Shown here: positions 1 through 5,507 of the stretch, piece after piece
Numbering within the stretch: the first letter of the stretch is position 1
Layout: every line of letters starts with the position of its first letter
DNA from: Pseudomonadota bacterium
GTDB taxonomy: Bacteria > Pseudomonadota > Gammaproteobacteria > JAKAQQ01
Length of the DNA stretch: 6,688 bases
Assembly: GCA_021852325.1 (NCBI GenBank)
Contig: JAJZNM010000180.1
Coordinates: forward strand, 1-6,688
Direction of reading: 5' to 3'
Made by a program: the position numbers and the translations under genes
The notes under the pieces: model-generated
What the model was told of the DNA's origin: nothing
The model's database searches: none
The model's input: only the letters and a program-made list of their open reading frames with translations

Positions 1-1
1 T

Positions 2-1216
2 CCCTGGCCGCGTGCGATTGCCCTAGTCGACCTGAACGCCTTCTTTGCGGCCATCGAGCAGCAGGATTTCCCGGAGCTCCGGGGGAAGCCCGTGGCCGTC
101 ACCAACGGGCGCACCGGAACCTGCATCATCACAAGTTCCTACGAAGCCCGGCGCTACGGGGTCCGGACCGGGATGCGACTGGCCCAAGGCCGGAGATGCT
201 GTCCCGGGCTCATCCAGCGCCCGGCCCGGCCAGAACGTTATGCCGCAGTCTCCACCACGATCATGCAAACCCTCCTCGGGATCACCCCGGATCTCGAGGT
301 CTTCAGCGTGGATGAGGCTTTTCTGGATCTGACCCGCTGCCAGAAGGCTTTCGGACACCCGATCGAGATGGCCCGGAGGGCCCGGGAGGCGGTGTTCCGG
401 GCCTCAGGACTCCCCTGCAGCATCGGACTCTCAGGCGACAAGACGACCGCCAAGTATGCCGCCAAGCGGGTCAAGCCCGAAGGGTTCACCGTGATCCCTC
501 CCTGGGAGGCACGGGAGCAGCTGCATGACGTTCCTTTGACCGCACTCTGCGGGATCAAGGACGGGATCGGAGGCTACCTGGCCGCCCGCGGTATCCAGAC
601 CTGCGGGGACATGCAACATCTCCCGATCGGCGAACTCGGCCGGCGCTTCGGCAATCCCGGCCGGCGCATCTGGTACATGGCCCAGGGACTCGATCCGGAT
701 CCGGTCCGCACCGGGATCCCCCCTCCCCAAAGCCTCGGACACGGCAAGATCATGCCCCCGAATACCCGGGACCGGGAGGTGCTCGGCATCTATCTGCTTC
801 ACATGTCCGAGAAACTCGGCGCCCGCCTGCGCCAGCATGGTCTCGAATCCCAGACCTTTGCCATCGGGCTCCGGAGCGACGCGGGGCTCGTCACCCGCCC
901 TTATCGCACCCTCCGGCCGACCGACGACAGCCGGGAAATCTATGCTCTCTGCCAGAGCTACCTCGAGGAGCACTGGAGCGGCTGGGGGGCCCACCAGGTC
1001 CAGGTGACCGCCCTCGACCCCAGTCCGGCCAGCGCCCAGGGAGACCTGTTCGTGGACACCGACCGGAAAAGAAAGCAGCTCAATGCCGTCATGGACCGGA
1101 TCAACGCGCGCTATGGCGAGTTCACCCTCGCTCCAGCCTCCCTCCTCGACCGGAGCGACATGCCGAACGTGATCTCCCCGGCCTGGAAACCCGAAGGACA
1201 CCGGCAGACGCTTTAG
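2..1216 (+). CDS. Y-family translesion DNA polymerase (UmuC/DinB-like), 5' end cut by the window
   Basis: The open frame enters from the left edge and gives 404 visible residues; only a few N-terminal codons are probably missing. Order seen: a catalytic strand VDLNAFFAAIE with acidic D10 and aromatic F15 at the expected steric-gate position; a fingers motif SYEARRYGVRTGM; the second catalytic motif SVDEAFLDL with D104/E105; a palm-thumb segment CSIGLSGDKTTAKYAAK followed by KPEGF; a helix-hairpin-helix thumb (CGIKDGIGGYLAARGI); then a little-finger-like region. QGDLF at about 346-350 fits a sliding-clamp-binding pentapeptide. Family role: low-fidelity bypass of DNA lesions on the replication fork. 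DLN instead of DxD at the first motif is UmuC-like; the second acid is not the metal ligand, so activity is plausible. The length fits UmuC (about 420) better than DinB (about 350). Whether a umuD-type gene lies upstream cannot be seen. It converges with the DoxX gene, with 63 bases between the stops. The family is clear; the subfamily is not. Confidence 0.93.
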   Translation, partial: PWPRAIALVDLNAFFAAIEQQDFPELRGKPVAVTNGRTGTCIITSSYEARRYGVRTGMRLAQGRRCCPGLIQRPARPERYAAVSTTIMQTLLGITPDLEVFSVDEAFLDLTRCQKAFGHPIEMARRAREAVFRASGLPCSIGLSGDKTTAKYAAKRVKPEGFTVIPPWEAREQLHDVPLTALCGIKDGIGGYLAARGIQTCGDMQHLPIGELGRRFGNPGRRIWYMAQGLDPDPVRTGIPPPQSLGHGKIMPPNTRDREVLGIYLLHMSEKLGARLRQHGLESQTFAIGLRSDAGLVTRPYRTLRPTDDSREIYALCQSYLEEHWSGWGAHQVQVTALDPSPASAQGDLFVDTDRKRKQLNAVMDRINARYGEFTLAPASLLDRSDMPNVISPAWKPEGHRQTL

Positions 1217-1279
1217 GGCCAGTGGGCGCCTCGTGCGACCTTTCCAGCCTGCGCCTTGAGGAGTACCCGCAGCCGGATG

Positions 1280-2107
1280 TCATGCCACGTGCCGAGGCCG
1301 CGTGAGTGAATCCGCCACGACCCAGGCGACACCGACCAGAGCGAGATTGAGGGCGTTCTCGGACCAGATCGGATGGCTCGTGGGATTGGCCAGCAGGAGC
1401 GGTGCCCAGACCAAAAGGCCAAAAGACGCGTACATGGCCGTCAGCAGGATCGCCGCCAAGCGGGCCTGCACTCCCGTCAGGATCGCCACGCCTGCCGCGA
1501 TATGCCCGATCCCGGTCGCGTAAGCCCAGAACACTTGTGTCGGTGGCAGCCATCGGGGCACCAGTGGGGCCGTCAGGTTCATATAGATGAAGTGCGCCGC
1601 CCCAAAGAACAGCGCACAAACCGCGAATACGACCTGGCCCAGCCTGGCCAGACGTGTGGCGAGTGCCGCATCGATCCGAGCGCTCGACGCGTAGATGATC
1701 AATCCACCCGCCGCGATGGCGAGCTGCTCGGAGATGTTGCTCGCGATATCAGCAAGGAGCTTGCCCGCCATGACCACAAGCTGTTCGGCGATGTTACGAT
1801 CCACGACGAATACGGCATCGTGGACCAGTACCGCGCGGCCATCCATCAGGACGACCACGATGAGCGCGTAGTAGGCGGCCAGCGCGGCGGCACCCAAGGC
1901 CATGGTTCGACGCCAGAGGACAGCTGCACCCGCGGCGCACAGGAAGGCCGCGGCCACATAGGCCAGAACGGATCGGCCGGGAAAATCCAGGGGCACTGGC
2001 TGACCCGGGTCGAAACGCCCCCAGGCCAGGCAGACCATGCCGAGCGCCATGACTCCCAACCCGTAGATGCATCGGCCGAAAGCCACTTCCGGTTTTTTCA
2101 CCATCAT
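1280..2107 (-). CDS. DoxX-like polytopic membrane protein with two tandem DoxX-type units
   Basis: 275 residues, strongly hydrophobic, with about seven or eight likely membrane helices (roughly 12-30, 46-65, 69-90, 130-141, 156-174, 192-212, 217-240, 252-267). Residues 11-88 and 157-240 have the same layout: a first helix, a short Pro-rich loop, a helix rich in G/A, a basic turn (LWRRT or VQARL), then another helix. This resembles two DoxX units joined by a linker of about 65 residues. DoxX-family proteins are inner-membrane proteins, some being small subunits of quinone-linked oxidoreductases; most have no known substrate and I assign none here. The frame is open further upstream, but the ATG at 2107 follows AGGAG at 5-base spacing, so I start there; the ATG at 2104 is an equal alternative. 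The linker contains a short internal repeat (see findings). The gene diverges from the CPBP protease gene and stands alone on its strand locally. Confidence 0.85.
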   Translation of the reverse strand: MMVKKPEVAFGRCIYGLGVMALGMVCLAWGRFDPGQPVPLDFPGRSVLAYVAAAFLCAAGAAVLWRRTMALGAAALAAYYALIVVVLMDGRAVLVHDAVFVVDRNIAEQLVVMAGKLLADIASNISEQLAIAAGGLIIYASSARIDAALATRLARLGQVVFAVCALFFGAAHFIYMNLTAPLVPRWLPPTQVFWAYATGIGHIAAGVAILTGVQARLAAILLTAMYASFGLLVWAPLLLANPTSHPIWSENALNLALVGVAWVVADSLTRPRHVA

Positions 2108-2309
2108 GACCTCTCCTGGGTTTCCGGCCACCGATCTAAACCCGGCGGCACAGCCCTGAATGGATGATAGCCGCTCCGGGCCCATCAGGCACATCCAACC
2201 GGCTTGATCCAGCCGATACCGGATGTTCGACGACCATGGGCCATCCATCAACAAGGAACCTCCAGGGCAGAGCCTGCATACCGACCATCACGTCTCTGAT
2301 TTTCCATGC

Positions 2310-2318
2310 TGCTACAAT
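2310..2318 (+). promoter_or_regulatory. candidate extended -10 promoter for the CPBP protease gene
   Basis: TGCTACAAT matches an extended -10 element (TGN followed by TACAAT, five of six to consensus) 46 bases before the chosen ATG. No good -35 hexamer lies 16-18 bases upstream, which an extended -10 can tolerate. This is a sequence match only. Confidence 0.35.
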
Positions 2319-2364
2319 CAACGGCAACGGCGAGAGCATGGGACCTGGGTCCATCGGGGGTATC

Positions 2365-3066
2365 ATGAATGATTCCGCGGCACCGGATCGGCGACTGGCG
2401 GGCAGGACTTCGGCGCGTCTGTCGGCAGTGCTGGGGATGGTCTTGATCCTGGCTTATGCCCTCGGCGCATTGATTCAACGGCACTTCTCCCTGGGGAACA
2501 CACCCGATGACCTCAAGGTCATCGGCCTGGACTGGATTGTGGTTCTCGTGCTGGCCATTCTGGGCTTTGGATTCCAGCACCGTGACGCAGGCTTTTTCGG
2601 GTTGCGGGTGCCTCGGTGGCGCGATTTCCTCGTCCTCCTCGCATGGTTTGTCGTGACCGGCATGCTCGTGGTCGGTTTGAGCGCGATTCCCCCCATCCAT
2701 CGCGCATTGCTCGCCTTACCGAACCAGCACGTCGCGAACGTTCCCTTTGTCTTGAGGCTGGGCTTGGTACTGACCGTTGCCATCTGCGAGGAAGTGATCT
2801 TCCGTGGATACCTCATTGAGCAGATCCGGGCGTGGACGGGATCGATCGGCATTGGCGCGTGGACGTCCTTGATTCTATTTACGCTGCCGCATGCATGGTA
2901 TTACGGCTTTACCTGGGCATTGGTCATTCCAGCCCTGATCGGCGGCTCGTTGATACTGCTCTATGTGCTCCGCCGCAACCTGCCAATCTGCATGCTGATG
3001 CACGCGATGGTGGACGGATATTTCCTGCTTCTGGTGCCGGCATTGGCTGGATTGCACGGGGGCTGA
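2365..3066 (+). CDS. CPBP-family (CAAX/Rce1-like) intramembrane metalloprotease
   Basis: 233 residues with about six or seven hydrophobic segments (about 19-37, 55-70, 87-106, 129-141, 163-175, 184-201, 218-230). The three hallmarks of the family (Pfam CPBP/Abi) are all present: EEVIFR at 142-147 (EExxxR), FTLPH at 172-176 (FxxxH) and HAMVD at 213-217 (HxxxD). In characterised relatives these Glu and His residues form the active site in the membrane core, so this copy looks catalytically intact. Family members include eukaryotic Rce1, which trims prenylated CAAX proteins, and bacterial proteins linked to bacteriocin immunity; the substrate of this one is unknown. I chose the ATG at 2365, preceded by GGGGG at 4 bases and followed by a typical charged N-terminus. 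The frame stays open upstream, and the ATG at 2338 (preceded by GGCGAG) is an alternative adding 9 residues. It is divergent from the DoxX gene; no clear terminator follows. Confidence 0.9.
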   Translation: MNDSAAPDRRLAGRTSARLSAVLGMVLILAYALGALIQRHFSLGNTPDDLKVIGLDWIVVLVLAILGFGFQHRDAGFFGLRVPRWRDFLVLLAWFVVTGMLVVGLSAIPPIHRALLALPNQHVANVPFVLRLGLVLTVAICEEVIFRGYLIEQIRAWTGSIGIGAWTSLILFTLPHAWYYGFTWALVIPALIGGSLILLYVLRRNLPICMLMHAMVDGYFLLLVPALAGLHGG

Positions 3067-3378
3067 CGAGCGAGCCAATCACCGGCAACCGCATCGACTA
3101 CCCTTGCCATCGGGTCCACCGCGGAGCGGGTCAGATTCGCCGTACCCGCCTCCGACGGTCACGGGTCCGGACAGAGGGCCGGGCGGGTCAGCGTCACCCG
3201 GGCGCGCAGGACCGGAGTTTCTGCCTTTGGATCCCCGGTGTCCACCTGAACGGCGAGTACCCTTCTCGCTTCACAGGACAATCGCCCCACGTACTCGACC
3301 ACGATGGAGCGTCTCGTTCCCGACATCCAGCCAGCTCGGGTTGTCGAAAGCGCATCAAACGATGAGCAGCGTGCACTT
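3067..3378. other. 312-base stretch without a convincing gene between convergent genes
   Basis: This lies between the CPBP protease stop and the GIY-YIG nuclease stop. The reverse strand stays open in more than one frame, as expected of GC-rich DNA. The best candidate is 3159-3326 on the reverse strand, a 55-residue frame from an ATG with no visible ribosome binding site; its translation (VVEYVGRL... VLRARVTLTRPAL) alternates hydrophobic and charged residues like a beta-rich fragment, but I recognise no family. A 7-bp inverted repeat (ATTGGCT at 3042-3048 with AGCCAAT at 3073-3079) brackets the protease stop without a T-run. I do not call a terminator or a gene. Confidence 0.5.
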
Positions 3379-4116
3379 TCACCAGGTGTACCGGACCGGG
3401 TTTGCGGCTCCGCGCTTGCGGAACACATCGGGCACGCGTTTTCCGACATAGAGGACTCTGATCTCTTGAGGGGCCTCATCTCCTACAAAACCGAAACGGC
3501 CGGGGCTATCCGGATGTCCAGGGAAGTTGGCGGCTGTTGCAGCCAACCATCGGTCAGCAATGAATGCGCCTCGGATCATTCCCTGGCATACGGCCAGGAC
3601 GACTTCGGCCCGTTCCGCCTTGGCCACATCGATTTTCCAGGCAAAACGAGCGGCTTCATATAACGACGTTTCCAGCGCAGTCTGGTTGACACTGAGCAGC
3701 AACGCCTTGTGGCACAAAACAGCTACCTCTGCCTGATAGTGCTCGACAATCTGGTTCACATGCATGGGTCCGTAATCACCACTGCCATGTCCCGAAACCA
3801 GGTTGGTGAGTCCAGGATAGGCGTCAATCAGTGCCGCTTCCACTTCTATGGCTGTAGCATCATCCATCCCATGCCGGTGAATCACGTGCGCCACTTCGAA
3901 GCCACTGACCTGGATGTCGAGGATGCGTTTGATCTTGTCAGAGACCTCATCTCGGTCCTGATCCAGTTTCAGCCCGCTCGCATGCGCGAATACCCGGTTC
4001 CCCTTCCCCTTCCCGATATAGAAAGTTTCGCCATTGCGCGGATCAATCAGCCGATAGACGTAAGTCTTGAGGTCACGGATCACTTCTGGTGGAAACGATG
4101 TGACATGACTCATCAT
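3379..4116 (-). CDS. GIY-YIG nuclease-domain protein, COG3680/LEM-3-like type
   Basis: 245 residues. The N-terminal third carries the GIY-YIG fold signature in the variant of COG3680 and metazoan LEM-3/ANKLE1: YVY at 19-21, YIGKGKGNR at 33-41 with H45 just after, and a helix AIEVEAALID (89-98) whose E93 (or E91) is the likely metal-binding Glu, followed by LTN at 103-105. R41 fits the conserved catalytic Arg. The family cleaves DNA phosphodiester bonds, and LEM-3/ANKLE1 acts on branched or bridging DNA, but the substrate of bacterial members is not established. Residues about 115-245 form a second domain with aromatic and basic motifs (RWLAA, GRFGFVGDEAP, YVGKRVP) that I cannot name. The ATG at 4116 follows GGAGG at 5-base spacing, with the ATG at 4113 as alternative. 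It lies downstream of vapBC on the same strand after 249 bases and may be read through from that promoter. Confidence 0.85.
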   Translation of the reverse strand: MMSHVTSFPPEVIRDLKTYVYRLIDPRNGETFYIGKGKGNRVFAHASGLKLDQDRDEVSDKIKRILDIQVSGFEVAHVIHRHGMDDATAIEVEAALIDAYPGLTNLVSGHGSGDYGPMHVNQIVEHYQAEVAVLCHKALLLSVNQTALETSLYEAARFAWKIDVAKAERAEVVLAVCQGMIRGAFIADRWLAATAANFPGHPDSPGRFGFVGDEAPQEIRVLYVGKRVPDVFRKRGAANPVRYTW

Positions 4117-4200
4117 GGAATCCTCCCGATCAGGTGTTAGTCTCCCGGATTGCCTCTCGAATCAACTGCACGTGCTTCTGGTCCTGCCCAGAGAGGGCTC

Positions 4201-4222
4201 CCTGGCAGGCTTTTCTGCCAGG
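4201..4222. repeat. perfect 8-bp inverted repeat (hairpin) in the leader of the GIY-YIG gene
   Basis: CCTGGCAG (4201-4208), a 6-base loop, then CTGCCAGG (4215-4222). There is no T-run on either side, so a classical intrinsic terminator is unlikely. CCTGCC at 4183-4188 is complementary to GGCAGG at 4204-4209 and would compete with this hairpin for bases 4204-4208. Confidence 0.6.
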
Positions 4223-4320
4223 TCTCGAGACACGATCAATGCATACATGATCCACAGTATTCGCCGACGCCTTGAGCGGATGGCTCCAGTAGAAATACCG
4301 GATCCCCGACCTGGGCACGG

Positions 4321-4396
4321 CCTGGAGTGAAGAACGTCGAGATCCTGGAGTCAAACCAGATCCACTCACGACCCGGCCCAGTTCTCGACCTGGAGT
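4321..4396. repeat. three direct copies of CCTGGAGT across the 3' end of vapC
   Basis: CCTGGAGT occurs at 4321-4328, 4344-4351 and 4389-4396, spaced 23 and 45 bases start to start. The last copy is inside vapC and the other two are in the gap after it. The copies at 4344 and 4389 are both preceded by TCGA a few bases upstream. This may be chance or a remnant of local duplication. Confidence 0.4.
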
Positions 4397-4776
4397 TTCG
4401 GAACCCGTTTGAATTCCCGAAGGTTATTCGTGACCAGCGTACAGTCTTCTGCCAGGGCGTGCGCGGCGATCCAAAGATCATTGGCACCGATCGGCGTACC
4501 TTTACGTTCCAAGGTGGCGCGGAGCTCTCCATAGCGCTGAGCGACTCCTAAAGACAGGGCAAGCGGCGGCACCGCTTCGGCCAGCGCGTTGAGATTGCGT
4601 TGTGCAACCACTGGATGGCGACTCTTGGCAGCACCGAACTGCAACTCACCCCAGGTGATCACCGACATGCCCAAGGTGCCCTCCGCCACGCTGTCGAGCC
4701 GTTCCACGATCTCGGGATGGCGCATCTTCAGCCAATAGATACATATGTTCGTATCGAGCAGATAACGCCGTGCCAT
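4366..4776 (-). CDS. vapC: VapC-type PIN-domain ribonuclease toxin
   Basis: 136 residues, the usual VapC length. PIN active-site positions are present: D8 in YLLDTN, E44 in TWGELQFG, D100 in GANDLWIAAHAL, and N118 in TLVTNNLREF, where Asn in place of Asp is common in VapC. These residues coordinate Mg2+/Mn2+ for RNA cleavage. Known VapC toxins cut tRNA or rRNA and arrest growth until neutralised by VapB; the RNA target here cannot be read from sequence. The ATG at 4776 overlaps the vapB stop by one base (TGATG), which implies translational coupling, consistent with the lack of a good ribosome binding site of its own. The downstream neighbour on the strand is the GIY-YIG gene. Confidence 0.93.
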   Translation of the reverse strand: MARRYLLDTNICIYWLKMRHPEIVERLDSVAEGTLGMSVITWGELQFGAAKSRHPVVAQRNLNALAEAVPPLALSLGVAQRYGELRATLERKGTPIGANDLWIAAHALAEDCTLVTNNLREFKRVPKLQVENWAGS

Positions 4777-5018
4777 CAGAAGGTTCCGCGGTCCTCGGGA
4801 GGCAGATCTTCACGCTCTGCCGGGAAGCAATCCTCCGGCATGGGCGGCAAGCTTTTGAAGAGCTCACGCAACCTCTGTCCCGCACTGACCCGCCGCTCCC
4901 GCAGCACCACCTCCTCACCGCGGCGGAAAATCTCCACCTGGCTCGCCTGGAAGCGGAACTGCTTGGGCAGACGTACCGCCTGACTATTACCCGACTTGAA
5001 GATTTTCGCCGTAGTCAC
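4776..5018 (-). CDS. vapB: VapB-type antitoxin, AbrB/SpoVT swapped-hairpin fold
   Basis: 80 residues. The N-terminus (KIFKSGNSQAVRLPKQ, 5-20) is the classic AbrB/MazE-like DNA-binding motif of VapB/VagC antitoxins, followed by the beta strands VEIFRRGEEVVLRE. The C-terminal part (about 45-80, acidic and Pro-rich, ending DRGTF) would be the flexible segment that wraps the PIN active site of VapC. The start is a GTG at 5018 with GAGGG 6 bases before it; no better in-frame start lies upstream because the promoter begins there. As in other vapBC loci, VapB and the VapBC complex are expected to bind the palindromes at 5032-5057 and repress the operon. It is the first gene of the pair and its stop overlaps vapC. 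Confidence 0.92.
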   Translation of the reverse strand: MTTAKIFKSGNSQAVRLPKQFRFQASQVEIFRRGEEVVLRERRVSAGQRLRELFKSLPPMPEDCFPAEREDLPPEDRGTF

Positions 5019-5031
5019 GGCTGTCCCTCAT

Positions 5032-5057
5032 AAGTATATACTTTTTAGTATATACTA
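5032..5057. promoter_or_regulatory. probable VapB/VapBC operator: two 12-bp palindromes
   Basis: AAGTATATACTT at 5032-5043 and TAGTATATACTA at 5046-5057 are each perfect palindromes sharing the 10-base core AGTATATACT, with centres 14 bases apart. The first covers the -10 hexamer and the second fills the spacer. Placement and symmetry fit autorepression by a dimeric AbrB-fold antitoxin bound to tandem sites. No binding has been shown. Confidence 0.7.
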
Positions 5058-5063
5058 TTTCAA
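5035..5063 (-). promoter_or_regulatory. sigma-70-type promoter of vapBC
   Basis: Reading leftward, TTGAAA (5058-5063) is followed after exactly 17 bases by TATATA (5035-5040). TATACT overlapping the same site with 19-base spacing is an alternative -10. Transcription would begin near 5028, leaving only about 10 bases before the vapB GTG, just enough to keep the AGGG ribosome binding site. Confidence 0.7.
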
Positions 5064-5507
5064 GAGACTGGACCCGATCCGCATCGTCAATCACTATAGC
5101 CTGGCAAGTCATCTGATACCTTTTTTGCCTTGGAAGTCTTGATGAAACCGCCCATCTGCCAAAGGGGCGCAGAAGACGGTCAGCATCAAATCGATACCCA
5201 CAATATGTGGAAACTCGGACACACTGAAAGGGCGCGTGCGTTTATTGAGGGGTCATCGTTGATTCGCGATCACGCCGTATACAATCGATCCGATGGTGCT
5301 GCGCATCCCGCAAGAACCAGACAGGAAGCCAAGGCAACCACGCGCACGAAGGATCTACGAAACAACTCGACTCGCTCCCTAGCCTCGCTGCGCGCGACAA
5401 AACCACCCGGTCCATCTCGGACTCGATCCCGCGTGCCCAGGTTCCGCTTCCGCCTTGCTCGCAGAGGTCGCCTGAATGTTCTCCGCTACCTGTCCAGGTT
5501 CAGGGGT
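5064..5507. other. 444-base stretch with no clear intact gene
   Basis: Between the vapBC promoter and the hydrolase stop. The rightward strand is open for most of its length but its translation is Arg/Ser/Pro-rich and resembles no family I know. The leftward strand holds the small lipoprotein-like frame listed separately. Near the right end, CCTGAA (5471-5476) and TTCAGG (from about 5499) surround a hairpin-prone ACCTGTCCAGGT. There is no T-run, so I do not call it a terminator for the hydrolase gene. The left end is AT-rich compared with the rest of the window. Confidence 0.5.
5270..5365 (-). CDS. possible 31-residue lipoprotein, or 5' remnant of a decayed lipoprotein gene
   Basis: From a TTG at 5365 the frame encodes a short basic n-region (MFRRSFVR), a hydrophobic core (VVALASCLVL) and a canonical lipobox LAGC with Cys at 21, followed by AAPSDRLYTA and a TGA stop. 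GGAG lies 9 bases before the TTG. As read, lipoprotein signal peptidase would cut before Cys21 and leave an 11-residue lipid-anchored peptide, comparable in size to lysis/entericidin-type lipoproteins but with no sequence match I recognise. More likely, in my view, it is the start of a longer lipoprotein lost by deletion or nonsense mutation, because lipoprotein N-termini often read like this before a longer domain. The frame is also open upstream of the TTG, so the start is uncertain. It lies downstream of the hydrolase gene on the same strand. Confidence 0.3.
   Translation of the reverse strand: MFRRSFVRVVALASCLVLAGCAAPSDRLYTA

Noticed and set aside
431..1201. Long leftward open frame opposite the polymerase gene
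   Set aside because: It lies antisense to a clearly conserved polymerase; long antisense frames are common in GC-rich genes and the translation matches no family.
1373..2167. Long rightward open frame opposite the DoxX-like gene
   Set aside because: Its translation is rich in Gln, Arg, His and Asp with no recognisable domain, while the opposite strand gives a coherent membrane protein with a ribosome binding site.
2108..2254. N-terminal extension of the DoxX-like protein
   Set aside because: The frame is open, but the added 49 residues look non-coding and the ATG at 2107 has a good ribosome binding site.
3042..3079. Inverted repeat ATTGGCT/AGCCAAT as a terminator of the protease gene
   Set aside because: The loop is 24 bases long, the stem is only 7 bp and no T-run follows.
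3185..3210. GC-rich hairpin CGGGT/ACCCG
   Set aside because: A 5-bp stem in very GC-rich DNA is expected by chance and no T-run follows.
2832..3365. Rightward 177-codon frame overlapping the protease 3' end
   Set aside because: It is mostly a shifted frame of the CPBP gene and continues into the gene-poor gap with an Arg/His-rich translation.
4130..4369. Leftward 79-codon frame between vapC and the GIY-YIG gene
   Set aside because: No family resemblance and no clear ribosome binding site, and the hairpin at 4201-4222 falls inside it. A remnant cannot be excluded.
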